DNA from: Streptomyces stelliscabiei
Lineage (GTDB): Bacteria > Actinomycetota > Actinomycetes > Streptomycetales > Streptomycetaceae
Reading direction: 5' to 3'
Assembly: GCF_014873495.1 (NCBI RefSeq)
Contig: NZ_JADBGF010000001.1
Location: forward strand, 7,750,001-7,814,000
DNA: 64,000 nucleotides
Position 1 is the first letter of the stretch. Every line of letters starts with the position of its first letter. Shown one piece after another: positions 38,885 through 47,850 of the stretch. Position numbers and translations under genes: made by a program. The notes beneath the pieces are model-generated. The model was not told where the DNA came from, did not search any database, and saw nothing but the letters and a program-made list of their open reading frames with translations.

Positions 38885-40423
38885 TCAGACCTGGGTGGAT
38901 TGCGGGAGGGCGCCCTTGTCCCCGGTGGGCTGCTCCGGGGGGCCTTCCGCGCGGAAGGAGCCGGGGAGGGCGAGGGCAGCGAGGGCCGCGATCAGACTGA
39001 AGGCGATGATGACCCAGTACGAGCCGCCGTACGCCCCCGCGGGGTGCTCGCCGGATGTGCCGAGCCGCTCCTGCAGGGTGATCGCGATGACCGCGATGCC
39101 GAGCGCGCCGCCGATCTGGTTGCAGATGAACAGCGCGCTGGTCGCCCGCGCCGCGCCGGCCTCGCCGACGGCCCTGTACATGAAGGCCATGGTGCCGGGC
39201 GCGGTCAGCCCGATGCCGTAGCCGGTGAGGCCGAAGGCGACGGACAGCAAGGCGGTGTTCGTGCCCGAGCCGATCTGGGCGAAGGCGAGCGCGCCGAGTG
39301 CGGTGACGAACATGCCGACCGCGGAGGTGAGCCGCGCGGTGACCTTGTTCGCCGTCCTGCCGGAGGTGATCGCGCCGACGGCGCCGAGGATGCCGGAGGG
39401 AATCAGCAGCAGACCGGCGTGCAGGGCGCCGAACCCGCGGGACTGCTGGTAGTACAGCGGGGTCAGGAGCAGCAGGGCGTTGGCGACGGCGCCGACGAAG
39501 AACATCGTGACGACGGCCATGGTGAAGCCGCGCTTGGCGAACATACGCAGGTCGATGAGCGGTGTGACCGAGGTGTGCAGCGCGTGCACCGCGTATCCGA
39601 CGAGCAGGAGCACACCGGCGCCGAAGGCGACGAGCACCTTCGGTGACGACGCGTCACCGGAGTGCGCGGCCGTCGTGAAGCCGTAGACGAGGGCCGCGAA
39701 CCCGGGAGAGAGCAGCGCCAGGCCGAGGACGTCCAGACGCTCCTCGGGGCGGCCGGCGTGCTGGTCGGCGGGCAGGGTGCGCAGCGCGAGCAGCAGGGCG
39801 ATCAGACCGATGGGCAGGTTGATCAGGAACATCCAGCGCCAGCTCACGGCATCCACGAGGACACCGCCGAGGACGGGGCCGAGGATCGGGCCGAGGGTGA
39901 GGGGCAGCGAGATCAGTGCCATGGCCTTGGCGACGCGCGTGGGGCCCGCGGTCGTGGCGAGGACGCTCTGCACGACGGGGACGATCATGCCGCCACCGAG
40001 ACCCTGGAGCACCCGGAGCGCGATCAGCGACTCGATGGACCAGGCGAAGCCCGACAGCACCGAGCCGAGGACGAACAGGGAGACGGCGGCGAGCCACATC
40101 GTGCGGCCGCCGAAGCGGTCGACGGCCCAGCCCGCGAACGGTGTGGCGACGGCGACGGCGAGCAGATAGCCGGCGGTCACCCACTGGACGGTCGCGAGCG
40201 GCGAGCCGAACTCGCCGCTGAGCGTCTTCACGCCGACGTTGACGATCGTCTCGTCCAGCAGCGCCATCAGCAGGGCGAGCAGCAGGACACCGGCCATGCG
40301 CATGAACGCCGGGTCGAGTTCGTCGTTCGCCTCGTCGGCGCTCTCCGCCGCCGCTGGAGCGGTCTGCGAGGGATCGGGTGCTGTGTCGGGTGACGTGGTC
40401 GGTTCGGGAGTTCCGCGTGTCAT
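38885..40423 (-). CDS. MFS transporter, EmrB/QacA (DHA2) family
   Basis: 512 residues with 14 predicted membrane segments, the DHA2 count. Motif LLDETIVNVGVKTLSGEF in TM1 and GWAVDRFGGRTMW after TM2 are classical, as is the motif C segment LTLGPILGPVLGGVLVD in TM5. Proton-driven multidrug efflux. Start placed at ATG 40423 with AGGCGG upstream; a longer in-frame reading extends into the MarR promoter and is unlikely. Divergent from the MarR gene, which probably represses it. Confidence 0.93.
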   Translation of the reverse strand: MTRGTPEPTTSPDTAPDPSQTAPAAAESADEANDELDPAFMRMAGVLLLALLMALLDETIVNVGVKTLSGEFGSPLATVQWVTAGYLLAVAVATPFAGWAVDRFGGRTMWLAAVSLFVLGSVLSGFAWSIESLIALRVLQGLGGGMIVPVVQSVLATTAGPTRVAKAMALISLPLTLGPILGPVLGGVLVDAVSWRWMFLINLPIGLIALLLALRTLPADQHAGRPEERLDVLGLALLSPGFAALVYGFTTAAHSGDASSPKVLVAFGAGVLLLVGYAVHALHTSVTPLIDLRMFAKRGFTMAVVTMFFVGAVANALLLLTPLYYQQSRGFGALHAGLLLIPSGILGAVGAITSGRTANKVTARLTSAVGMFVTALGALAFAQIGSGTNTALLSVAFGLTGYGIGLTAPGTMAFMYRAVGEAGAARATSALFICNQIGGALGIAVIAITLQERLGTSGEHPAGAYGGSYWVIIAFSLIAALAALALPGSFRAEGPPEQPTGDKGALPQSTQV

Positions 40424-40616
40424 GTGCGTACCGCCTGGGGTCGATGCAGTCGGGGACGGGCGCCGGGCGCCGAACGACGCCGCGCTCTGTGCGTCCCTCA
40501 CAGTAGGAATATAAGTGCATGTGCCTGCATCTAGTTTTCGGACAGATTCCTTCCTGTCGTGCTGATCGGCTTGGTGGTGGGGTCGGTTACGCGGGGGAGG
40601 GGAGTGGAAAACATAT

Positions 40617-40635
40617 GCGTAGACATGTTCTATGC
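40617..40635. promoter_or_regulatory. Imperfect palindrome, MarR operator candidate
   Basis: GCGTAGA (40617-40623) / TCTATGC (40629-40635) with a 5-base CATGT centre, one mismatch, in the AT-richer divergent interval upstream of the MarR start. A second ATGCA-rich patch lies near 40515-40530, closer to the MFS start. Confidence 0.45.
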
Positions 40636-40682
40636 GCGATGTGGCTACAGTGGTGGGGGCAGCGAACGAAGGGGAGGCGGAC

Positions 40683-41144
40683 ATGTCGGCCGATGACCGT
40701 GGAGGGCGTTCCGGTGAGTTCGACCTGTGGCGTCGGATGACGCTGATGGTCGGTCAGCTCAACCAGTCGCTGGAGAGGATGCTGGCGAGCGAGCACCAGA
40801 TCTCCCTGCCCGAGCTGATGGTGCTGATCGAGCTGCGGCACGGTCACGAACGCGGCACTCGGGTGCAGGAGCTGTCCACCGCGGTCGGGCTCGACCAGTC
40901 GTCCATGAGCCGGCTCGTCACCCGCCTGGAGAACAAGGGCCTCACGGCCCGGGTCTCCTGCGAGCACGACCGCCGCGGCGTGTACTGCATGCTGACGCCC
41001 GCGGGCGCCGAGCGCGGTGAGCGGGCCGAGGCGCGCTGCCGTGAGGAGCTGACCGGACTGCTCGATGTCGCCTCCTTCGACGACCGTTGGGCATCTCTTG
41101 TCTCCCGCTTCCGGCACAGTGCGGCGGGAGCCGCCACCCCGTGA
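40683..41144 (+). CDS. MarR family transcriptional regulator
   Basis: 153 residues. Winged helix-turn-helix at about 45-110: LMVLIELRHG, LSTAVGLDQSSMSRLVTRLE as recognition helix, and the wing DRRGVYCMLTPAG. Start ATG 40683 is preceded by GGGGAGG at 6 bases; a start 17 codons earlier lacks one. Divergent from the EmrB-type pump, the standard MarR/efflux arrangement, so likely a drug-responsive repressor of it and of itself. Confidence 0.93.
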   Translation: MSADDRGGRSGEFDLWRRMTLMVGQLNQSLERMLASEHQISLPELMVLIELRHGHERGTRVQELSTAVGLDQSSMSRLVTRLENKGLTARVSCEHDRRGVYCMLTPAGAERGERAEARCREELTGLLDVASFDDRWASLVSRFRHSAAGAATP

Positions 41145-41215
41145 GCACGTCACCTTCTCTGCGTCGGCGCCTTCTTGGTAGGGCTGGCGCCCAGGGACAC
41201 GACGGGAGGTCGTTG

Positions 41216-41917
41216 GTGGCGGAGGTCGAGGACCATGCCGGGGTCGGGCCCGACGGACGTGGGGGGCGGCGGGCCGCGCCGCCCGTGCTTCCGGTGGTGT
41301 TGCGTGCGTGGCTCGGGACGGTGGCCGTTCTCGCCGCGCTGGGGGTCGTCGTCGGTGGGGTTCTGTTCGCCGGGGACGGGGAGCCCGGTGCGGTGGACGT
41401 GCGGGTCTCGGCGGTGGTCGACGGGGTGGGGCCCTCATGGCGGCGGGTCGCTCTCGGCACGGACTTTCTGGGGGAGCCCGTCGGGGCGGCGGCGCTGGTC
41501 GTGGCCGTCGTGGCGGGCTGTCTCCTGCTGCTGCGGCGTCCTCGGGCCGCGGTGTTCGCCCTCGCCTCGGTCGGCGCCGCCGTGGGGGCGACCACGCTGC
41601 TGAAGTCCCTGGTCGGACGCACCATCCACGGCGACGACAACCTCTCGTACCCGAGCGGGCACACCGCCTTCCTCACCGCGCTCGCCCTCGCGGTGGCGCT
41701 GCTCGCGGCCGGGCGGCTCCGCCTCGGCAGGACGGCCGGCCTCACCCTCGTGCTCGCCGCCGCGTCGGCCGCCGGGGCCGCCATGGGCTGGGCGCAGGTC
41801 GCCCTGGGCGCGCACTACCCGACCGACGTCCTCGGCGGCTGGTGCACCGCGCTGGCGGTGACACCGGCCACCGCGTGGCTGGTCGACCGGACGGCCGGCC
41901 GGCCGGGGCCTCGCTGA
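41216..41917 (+). CDS. PAP2-family membrane phosphatase
   Basis: 233 residues, five or six membrane segments. The three phosphatase motifs are visible: KSLVGRTIHGDD, YPSGHTAF and GAHYPTDVLGGW, whose Arg/His residues form the active site of lipid-phosphate (for example undecaprenyl or phosphatidate) phosphatases. GTG 41216 has GGGAGG 6 bases upstream; an upstream in-frame GTG at 41141 overlapping the MarR stop is an alternative. Convergent with the polysaccharide operon, 7 bases between stops. Confidence 0.88.
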   Translation: MAEVEDHAGVGPDGRGGRRAAPPVLPVVLRAWLGTVAVLAALGVVVGGVLFAGDGEPGAVDVRVSAVVDGVGPSWRRVALGTDFLGEPVGAAALVVAVVAGCLLLLRRPRAAVFALASVGAAVGATTLLKSLVGRTIHGDDNLSYPSGHTAFLTALALAVALLAAGRLRLGRTAGLTLVLAAASAAGAAMGWAQVALGAHYPTDVLGGWCTALAVTPATAWLVDRTAGRPGPR

Positions 41918-41924
41918 CGTTCCC

Positions 41925-43250
41925 TCACGCCAGGCGGCGGAACACCGGTTTCACCGGCCGTCCGGACAGCCAGGGCATGGGGTCGCCGGCGTCCAGCGCC
42001 TTCCGGTACACCGCGCACGCCTGGGCGACCACGTCGACGGTCCGATCGATGTCGGCGTCGTCGAGCGCGGCGCTCACCACGAACGACGGGGCCAGCACCC
42101 CGCCCGCGAGGAGCCGGCGCAGGAACAGGGTGCGGTACTCCTGCGAGGGCCGCCCGTGCTCGTCGAGGGTGGCGAAGACCAGGTTGCTGGGCCGGCCCTT
42201 GACGACGACGTGGTCGCCCACGCCCATGGCGGCGGCGACTTCACGCACGCCGGTGGCCAGCCGCTCGCCGAGGGTGTGCAGCCGCGCGGTGACGCCCTCC
42301 TCGACGTAGGTGCTCTGCACGGCCATCGCGGCCGCCAGGGAGTGCGTCTCCGCACCGTGCGTGGTGGACAGCAGGAACACCCGGTCGCCGGAGTGGCGCA
42401 GTCCGCCCAGCTCCATCAGGGCGCGGCGTCCGGCCAGCGCGGAGACGGCGAAGCCGTTGCCCAGCGCCTTGCCGAACGTGGAGAGGTCGGGGACGACGCC
42501 GTACAGGCCCTGGGCGCCCGCCTCGGACCAGCGGAAGCCGGTGATCATCTCGTCGAAGACCAGGACGCAGCCGTGCCGGTCGGCCAGTTCGCGCAGGCCG
42601 GCCAGGTAGCCGGGCGGCGGTTCGCTGTGGGTGGCGGGTTCGAGGATCAGGCAGGCGATGTCGTCCGGGTACCGGGTGAGCAGTTCCTCGGTGGCGGCCA
42701 GGTCCCCGTAGGGGAACGTCACGGTGAGGTCGTTGGTGGCCGACGGGATGCCGGCGGACATCGCCGTGGTGCCGATGAACCAGTCGTCCGTGGAGAAGAA
42801 CGGATGGTCGGCGCAGAGGGCCACCCGCGGGCGCCCGGTGGCGGCACGCGCGAGGCGCACCGCGGCGGTGGTGGCGTCGGAGCCGTTCTTCGCGAACTTC
42901 ACCATGTCGGCGGTCGGCACCGTCGCCAGGAAGCGTTCCGCGGCCTCGACCTCCACGACGGACGGCCGTACGAAGTTGCTGCCGCGGTCGAGTTCCCGGC
43001 GCACCGCCTCGGTCACGCGCGGGTGGGCATGCCCGAGGCTGACCGACCGCAGGCCGGAGCCGTACTCGATGTAGCGGTTGCCGTCGACGTCCCACACATG
43101 GGCGCCGCTGCCGTGGCTGATGACCGGGGCCAGGTGCTCCGGGTACTGGTCGTCTCCCTTGGCGTAGGTGTGCGCGCCGCCGGGCACGAGGGCGTGCAGC
43201 CGCTCGTTGGCCGCCCGCGACCGGGGCAGTTCGTACTCTTCGGTGTCCAT
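41925..43250 (-). CDS. Class III PLP aminotransferase / aminomutase-like
   Basis: 441 residues, resembles glutamate-1-semialdehyde aminomutases but sits in a sugar cluster. PLP Lys261 in TFGKALGNGF, Asp233-Glu234 in FDEMITGFR, and FAKNGSDATTAAVRLARA for the phosphate pocket. The family includes transaminases acting on carbohydrate-like aldehydes. Last gene of the minus-strand polysaccharide operon, 7 bp after the RmlC-like gene. It probably adds an amino group to a sugar or to a polyol side chain of the glycan. Confidence 0.9.
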   Translation of the reverse strand: MDTEEYELPRSRAANERLHALVPGGAHTYAKGDDQYPEHLAPVISHGSGAHVWDVDGNRYIEYGSGLRSVSLGHAHPRVTEAVRRELDRGSNFVRPSVVEVEAAERFLATVPTADMVKFAKNGSDATTAAVRLARAATGRPRVALCADHPFFSTDDWFIGTTAMSAGIPSATNDLTVTFPYGDLAATEELLTRYPDDIACLILEPATHSEPPPGYLAGLRELADRHGCVLVFDEMITGFRWSEAGAQGLYGVVPDLSTFGKALGNGFAVSALAGRRALMELGGLRHSGDRVFLLSTTHGAETHSLAAAMAVQSTYVEEGVTARLHTLGERLATGVREVAAAMGVGDHVVVKGRPSNLVFATLDEHGRPSQEYRTLFLRRLLAGGVLAPSFVVSAALDDADIDRTVDVVAQACAVYRKALDAGDPMPWLSGRPVKPVFRRLA

Positions 43251-43257
43251 GGCGGTC

Positions 43258-43809
43258 TCAACTCTCCCTGTGCTTCAGGACTTCGGCGAGGCTCGGCGCC
43301 TTCCGGTCCCGCTCGGACATCGACGTGACCGGCAGGGGCCAGGGAATGGCCAGTTCCGGGTCGTCGAAGGCGATCGTCACGTCCTCGGCCGGGTCGTGCG
43401 GGCGGTCGATCCGGTACGAGGTGTCGGCGGTCGCGGTCAGCGCCTGGAAACCGTGCGCGCAGCCCGCCGGGATGTACAGGGTCGTCTGGGTCTCGCCGGA
43501 CAGCTCGAAGAAGGCACGGCCCAGGTACGTCGGCGAGTGGGGCCGCAGGTCCACGACGACGTCGAAGATCTTCCCGTACGAGCACCGCACCAGCTTGGCC
43601 TCGCCGGCGCCGGAGCGCAGGTGCAGGCCGCGCAGCACACCTCCCACCGAGCGGGACAGGCTGTCCTGGATGAAGGCGTCCGGGTCGAGCCCCACCGAGC
43701 GGACCACGTCGGCGTCGAAGGTGCGGCAGAAGAATCCGCGTTCGTCGGCGTACGGCGTCGGCTCGAACAGGTAGGCGCCGGAGATCTCCGGGACGGCGGT
43801 CGTTCTCAT
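43258..43809 (-). CDS. dTDP-4-dehydrorhamnose 3,5-epimerase-like protein
   Basis: 183 residues, RmlC cupin. Active-site His63 in GVLRGLHLR (usual GVLRGLHYQ), GKIFDVVVDLRPHSPTYLG, and His119 in PAGCAHGFQAL. Normal RmlC length. It epimerises C3/C5 of an NDP-4-keto-6-deoxy sugar. ATG 43809 overlaps the pyruvyl transferase stop (ATGA, 43806-43809) and AGGAG lies 5 bases before it. No rmlA/B/D set is present in the window, so its substrate may be supplied elsewhere. Confidence 0.9.
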   Translation of the reverse strand: MRTTAVPEISGAYLFEPTPYADERGFFCRTFDADVVRSVGLDPDAFIQDSLSRSVGGVLRGLHLRSGAGEAKLVRCSYGKIFDVVVDLRPHSPTYLGRAFFELSGETQTTLYIPAGCAHGFQALTATADTSYRIDRPHDPAEDVTIAFDDPELAIPWPLPVTSMSERDRKAPSLAEVLKHRES

Positions 43810-45056
43810 GGTGTCTCCTGCCGGGTGGGCGCGGGGGAGGGGGTGCGGGTGCGGCCGGTCACCGGGAACAGGGCCGCTGTCAGAGCAGTGAACTGCCGGT
43901 CGAGCTGCCGGGCGACGGTCAGGTTCCGCTCGGCGAGGGTCCGCCGTACGTCCGCCGCGTTCTTCTCCAGCTCCCGGAACTGTTCGAGCAGCCGGTCGGC
44001 GTCGACCTCGCGAGCCGGATGACAGTACGGGTCCAGCCCCATCCGCGCCATGAGCGCGTCGCTCTTGGCCGCGTAGCCGAGGGCGAGCGTCGGGGTGCCG
44101 GCCCTCAGCGCGCAGACCAGGTTGTGGTAGCGGGTCGCCACCACGGTGCCGGCGGCCGCCGTCTCCTTCAGCAGGTCGGCCAGCGAGGTCGCCTCGGCGG
44201 CGGTGACCAGCGGCGAGTCCACCGCGTCGAGGATCGCGGCGACCACCGGCGCGTCGCACGTGTCGCCGGTGAGCAGCCGGACGGGCCTGCCCTCCTCGGC
44301 CAGCGCGCGGACGAAGCGGGTCGTCCCCTCCAGGTAGCGCCGGTGGATCTCCTCGGCGCGGTCGCGGTCGTCGTCGCCGCCGTGGAAGTCCATGACGCCG
44401 ACGCACACGAGGCCCGGCGGGTCGCCGGCCGCGCTCACCTGCGGCACCGGCAGGGCGAAGGCGAGGTCCGGGTGGACCTCGTCGCGCGAGGTGTCCACGC
44501 CCATCGCCCGCAGGGCGTCGCGGGACAGCTCGTCCCGGTACGACCGGTGCGCGGCCAGCCGCGCCGACCAGCGCACCAGGGTCCGGGTCGCCCGGTTGCC
44601 GATCGGGCCGGCCCCGACGCCGACCAGCGCGACCCGGGTGCCGGACAGCCGGCCGCTCGCGCACAGCAGGAACAGCGCGTACGGGAACCCCCACGGCCGC
44701 AGCGGCAGCGTGGCCTCCAGGACGCCCATGCCCGGCACGATCACCACGTCGTGCCGGCGCACCCAGGCGGCGGTGCGGAAGGCGTCGACGAGTTTGCCCA
44801 GCCCCTTCCCCGCGATCGCACCCGCCCGGGAGGCGGTCCGGTACTCCCCGCGATACCAGTGCAGCCGCGTCGCGGGGATGCCGTACCGGGCCGTGACGAC
44901 CTCCGGCCCGCCGCACAGCGCGTCCACGACCGCCTCCGGACGCGCGGCGCGGAGGTGGCCGAGCACGGCCTCCAGGGACCCGTCGTTGCCGAGGTTGCCG
45001 GAGCCGAGCAGGCCGAACACCCCGACGCGTACCGGCCTCCCGGGCGCGGACGTCAT
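43806..45056 (-). CDS. Polysaccharide pyruvyl transferase family protein
   Basis: 416 residues. GT-B-like fold with FGLLGSGNLGNDGSLEAVLG at the N-terminus, VVIVPGMGVLE in the middle and TRYHNLVCALRAGTP plus LGYAAKSDALMARMGLDPYC at the C-terminus, all characteristic of CsaB/WcaK-type pyruvyl transferases. These add a pyruvate ketal from phosphoenolpyruvate to a sugar, giving the glycan negative charge. Overlaps both neighbours by ATGA (43806 and 45053). Confidence 0.9.
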   Translation of the reverse strand: MTSAPGRPVRVGVFGLLGSGNLGNDGSLEAVLGHLRAARPEAVVDALCGGPEVVTARYGIPATRLHWYRGEYRTASRAGAIAGKGLGKLVDAFRTAAWVRRHDVVIVPGMGVLEATLPLRPWGFPYALFLLCASGRLSGTRVALVGVGAGPIGNRATRTLVRWSARLAAHRSYRDELSRDALRAMGVDTSRDEVHPDLAFALPVPQVSAAGDPPGLVCVGVMDFHGGDDDRDRAEEIHRRYLEGTTRFVRALAEEGRPVRLLTGDTCDAPVVAAILDAVDSPLVTAAEATSLADLLKETAAAGTVVATRYHNLVCALRAGTPTLALGYAAKSDALMARMGLDPYCHPAREVDADRLLEQFRELEKNAADVRRTLAERNLTVARQLDRQFTALTAALFPVTGRTRTPSPAPTRQETP

Positions 45057-46000
45057 GCCTGCCTGCCTTCACGGCCGGCGACGAGGTCGTCGACGGAGAC
45101 GGTCAGCAGGTCCGGGTCGACCGGGGCGCGGTCCTCCACCCGCTCGCCCGCGCCCGGCCGGACCCGGCTGGTCATCCACGCGGCCAGATGACGGTGGCAC
45201 GCGCGCCGGTCGGCCGGGGACAGCGGCGCCCGCCGGATCGCCGAGACGAAGCCCCAGACGTACTCGGCGAGCAACCGGGGGGTCGGGTGCAGCGGGCCCG
45301 CCCGGCGCGGGTCCAGGTTGACGCACCGGGAGCGCTTGGAGGGGTTCGCCCGCTCGGCGCGGGTGGGGTGGTCGCGGCGGAAGTACAGCAGCTCGGGCAC
45401 CTGGTGGAAGGGCCCGTGCAGGGTGATCTCGGCGACGAACGTGCGGTCCGCGTGGTGGTAGCTGTCGTGCGGCTTCACCCGGCGCAGCATGTCGGCCCGC
45501 ATCACCCCGTAGAAGTCGTCGCCGCCGGGCTCGAACAGCAGGCTGCGGAAACGCTCCGGGGCGTGCGGGGAGTCGGTGGCGAGCCCGTACGCGTAGGGGA
45601 CCTTCACCTTGCCGTCCTCGTCGATGACCGCCTGGTCGCTGTGCGCGAGGACCACGTCCGGCCGTTCGTCCAGCGCCTCGACGCAGCGCAGCAGCAGGTC
45701 CCGGGCGTACAGGTCGTCGTGCGAGGCCCACTTGAACAGCTCGCCGCGGCACTCGGTGAACACGTAGTTGTGGTTGGGCGCGGCGCCGATGTTGCGGGGC
45801 AGCCGGATGTACCGGATGCGGGAGTCCTTCGCCGCGTACCGGCGGCAGATGTCCTCGGTCCCGTCGGTCGAGGCGTTGTCGGAGACGACCAGCTCGAAGT
45901 CCTCGTAGGTCTGGCCGAGCAGGGCGTCGAACGACTCTGCGAGGTACTCCTCGCCGTTGTAGACGGGCAGGCCGATGCTCAGCCTGGGTTGGGCGGTCAT
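45053..46000 (-). CDS. Glycosyltransferase family 2
   Basis: 315 residues, GT-A fold: LSIGLPVYNGEEYLAESFDA, VVSDNASTDGTEDICRRY (nucleotide-sugar site) and KWASHDDLYARDLLLRC with the acidic metal-binding pair. Cytoplasmic, inverting. Start ATG 46000 has GGAGAG 5 bases upstream. That ribosome site lies about 10 bp from the left end of the TnpB element inserted just upstream, so the gene is now cut off from the upstream part of its operon. Confidence 0.92.
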   Translation of the reverse strand: MTAQPRLSIGLPVYNGEEYLAESFDALLGQTYEDFELVVSDNASTDGTEDICRRYAAKDSRIRYIRLPRNIGAAPNHNYVFTECRGELFKWASHDDLYARDLLLRCVEALDERPDVVLAHSDQAVIDEDGKVKVPYAYGLATDSPHAPERFRSLLFEPGGDDFYGVMRADMLRRVKPHDSYHHADRTFVAEITLHGPFHQVPELLYFRRDHPTRAERANPSKRSRCVNLDPRRAGPLHPTPRLLAEYVWGFVSAIRRAPLSPADRRACHRHLAAWMTSRVRPGAGERVEDRAPVDPDLLTVSVDDLVAGREGRQA

Positions 46001-46021
46001 CGGGGCTCTCCTTCGTGGATA

Positions 46022-47387
46022 CCCCGGCCTTCCGGCCGGGGAGGAAACGACGCTCCTCCGGAGCAGGGCAGGGAAGGCCGGTTCGTCGCGAGGGCGGACC
46101 GGCGTACGTCGTCCATCGGCCGGCACCCGTCACTCACACGGAATCTGATACGGCGTGAGGCGTGACGCAGCAGGTCAAGCGGGCTTTCAAGTACCGCTTT
46201 CACCCCACGGACGAGCAGGCGGCCGAGCTGTCGCGCACGTTCGGCTGCGTCCGCCTCGTGTACAACAAGGCGCTGGAGGACCGCACCCGGGCCTGGTACG
46301 GCGAGCAGCGCCGCGTCTCCTACGTGCAGTCGTCGGCCGCGCTGACGCAGTGGAAGAAGACCGAGGAGCTGGCCTTCCTGACGGAGGTGTCCTCCGTCCC
46401 GCTCCAGCAGGCGCTGCGCCATCTCCAGACGGCGTTCGGGCACTTCTTCGCCAGGCGGGCGAAGTACCCGCGCTACAAGAGCCGGAAGAAGTCCCGGTCG
46501 TCGGCCGAGTACACCCGCAGCGCCTTCACGTGGCGCGACGGGCGACTGACTCTGGCCAAGACGGCCGAGCCCCTGGACATCCGCTGGTCGCGTCCGCTTC
46601 CCGAGGGGGCGGAGCCGACGACGGTGACCGTGTCCCGTGACAGCGCCGGGCGCTGGTTCGTCTCGATGCTCGTCGAGGACACCATCGCCCCGGCCCCCGC
46701 CACCGACGCGGCGGTCGGCCTGGACGCCGGGATCACCTCCCTGGTGACCCTGTCCACCGGGGAGAAGATCGCCAACCCGAAGCATGAGCGCCGGGACCGC
46801 ACCCGTCTCGCCCGCGCTCAGCGAGAGCTGTCCCGCAAGGCCAAGGGCTCCAACAACCGGGCCAAGGCCCGCGTGAAGGCCGCCCGCGTCCATGCCCGGA
46901 TCGCCGACCGGCGCCGGGACTTCCTGCACAAGCTGTCGACTCGTCTCGTCCGTGAGAACCAAACGGTCGTGATCGAGGACCTCACCGTCCGCAACCTGCT
47001 GAAGAACGGCAGGCTCGCGCGCGCCGTCTCGGACGCGTCGTGGATGGAACTGCGCTCCATGCTGGAGTACAAGTGCGCCTGGTACGGGCGCGAACTCGTG
47101 GTGATCGACCGCTGGTTCCCCAGCTCCAAGCTGGGCGGGGCCTGCGGGACGGTCCGGGCGAAGATGCCGCTGAACGTCCGCGAGTGGACGTGCGACTGCG
47201 GCACGGTGCATGACCGCGACGTGAACGCGGCACGCAACAATCTCGCCGCCGGGCTGGCGGCGTCTGCCTGTGGAGACGGTGTAAGACCTCAACGGGAGTC
47301 CTCCCGGACGGGGCGGTCGTCGGTGAAGCAGGAAACCCAGCGGGCGACCGCTGGACTCCCCCGCCTTGAGGCGGGGGAGGAAGTCAA
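46022..47387 (+). mobile_element. IS605-type element with tnpB only
   Basis: Left-end hairpin CCCCGGCC-TTCC-GGCCGGGG (46022-46041), right-end hairpin CCCCCGCC-TTGA-GGCGGGGG (47358-47377), both followed by AGGAA, flanking a tnpB gene. There is no tnpA, so it is non-autonomous. Taking these boundaries out restores the flippase frame, see findings. The right end should also encode the guide-RNA scaffold. Confidence 0.75.
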
Positions 47388-47850
47388 GGCGTCCTCACTT
47401 CGCGGATGGAGTCCTGGTGGTGCTCGCGCAGGGCGGAGCGCAGCTGCAGCCACCACACGGCGGAGCTCGCGAGGGTCGCGGCGGCGACGCCCCAGGCCGA
47501 GCCGACCGTGCCGGCCGCGGCCGCCCCGCCGAGGCCCCCGGCGACGTAGCAGGCGGAGGCGAACAGCTGGCAGCGCAGACTGCGGCGGGCCGCGCCGAGC
47601 GCGCGCAGCCCGGCCGCCGCGCCGGTGCCGAGACCGGCGCCCGCGACACCGAGCGTGGCCGGCACGATCAGTTCCGAGGCGGCCTGCCAGACGTCGCCGA
47701 GCACGAGTTCGCCGTAGTGGTCCGGCACCAGCAGCAGGGCCGCGCCCCAGAGCAGCGCGGCGACGGCCTGCGCGCCGCCGAGGAGGAGGCAGAACCTGCC
47801 GAGCCGGTGCGGGGCCCGCCGCAGCACCCGCGCCGCCTCCGCGACGGTGA
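46162..47850 (+). CDS. tnpB: TnpB-family RNA-guided nuclease (run-on C-terminus)
   Basis: Element-encoded part is ~409 residues. RuvC catalytic residues: Asp188 in VGLDAGITSL, Glu272 in VIEDLTVRNL, and Asp351/353 in CGTVHDRDVNAARNN. N-terminal helix-turn-helix domain VKRAFKYRFHPTDEQAAELS. The zinc knuckle reads SSKLGGACG, where relatives have SSKLCxxCG: the first Cys (position 325) is Gly. No stop occurs inside the element, so the frame runs on antisense through the flippase to 47850 (562 residues in all). Starts with GTG 46162. Known TnpBs cut DNA guided by an RNA from the element's right end; activity here is doubtful. Confidence 0.85.
   Translation: MTQQVKRAFKYRFHPTDEQAAELSRTFGCVRLVYNKALEDRTRAWYGEQRRVSYVQSSAALTQWKKTEELAFLTEVSSVPLQQALRHLQTAFGHFFARRAKYPRYKSRKKSRSSAEYTRSAFTWRDGRLTLAKTAEPLDIRWSRPLPEGAEPTTVTVSRDSAGRWFVSMLVEDTIAPAPATDAAVGLDAGITSLVTLSTGEKIANPKHERRDRTRLARAQRELSRKAKGSNNRAKARVKAARVHARIADRRRDFLHKLSTRLVRENQTVVIEDLTVRNLLKNGRLARAVSDASWMELRSMLEYKCAWYGRELVVIDRWFPSSKLGGACGTVRAKMPLNVREWTCDCGTVHDRDVNAARNNLAAGLAASACGDGVRPQRESSRTGRSSVKQETQRATAGLPRLEAGEEVKASSLRGWSPGGARAGRSAAAATTRRSSRGSRRRRPRPSRPCRPRPPRRGPRRRSRRRRTAGSADCGGPRRARAARPPRRCRDRRPRHRAWPARSVPRRPARRRRARVRRSGPAPAAGPRPRAARRRPARRRGGGRTCRAGAGPAAAPAPPPRR
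47340..47387 (+). ncRNA. Putative omegaRNA scaffold at IS right end
   Basis: The right-end hairpin and flanks overlap the 3' part of tnpB, where TnpB guide RNAs are known to arise. The guide would be the ~20 bases immediately after 47387, i.e. the 3' end of the flippase gene. Inferred from the family; extent is approximate. Confidence 0.4.

Noticed and set aside
40515..40530. ATGCA-rich patch upstream of the EmrB-type gene as a second MarR box
   Set aside because: Symmetry is weak; mentioned with the better palindrome but not called as a site.
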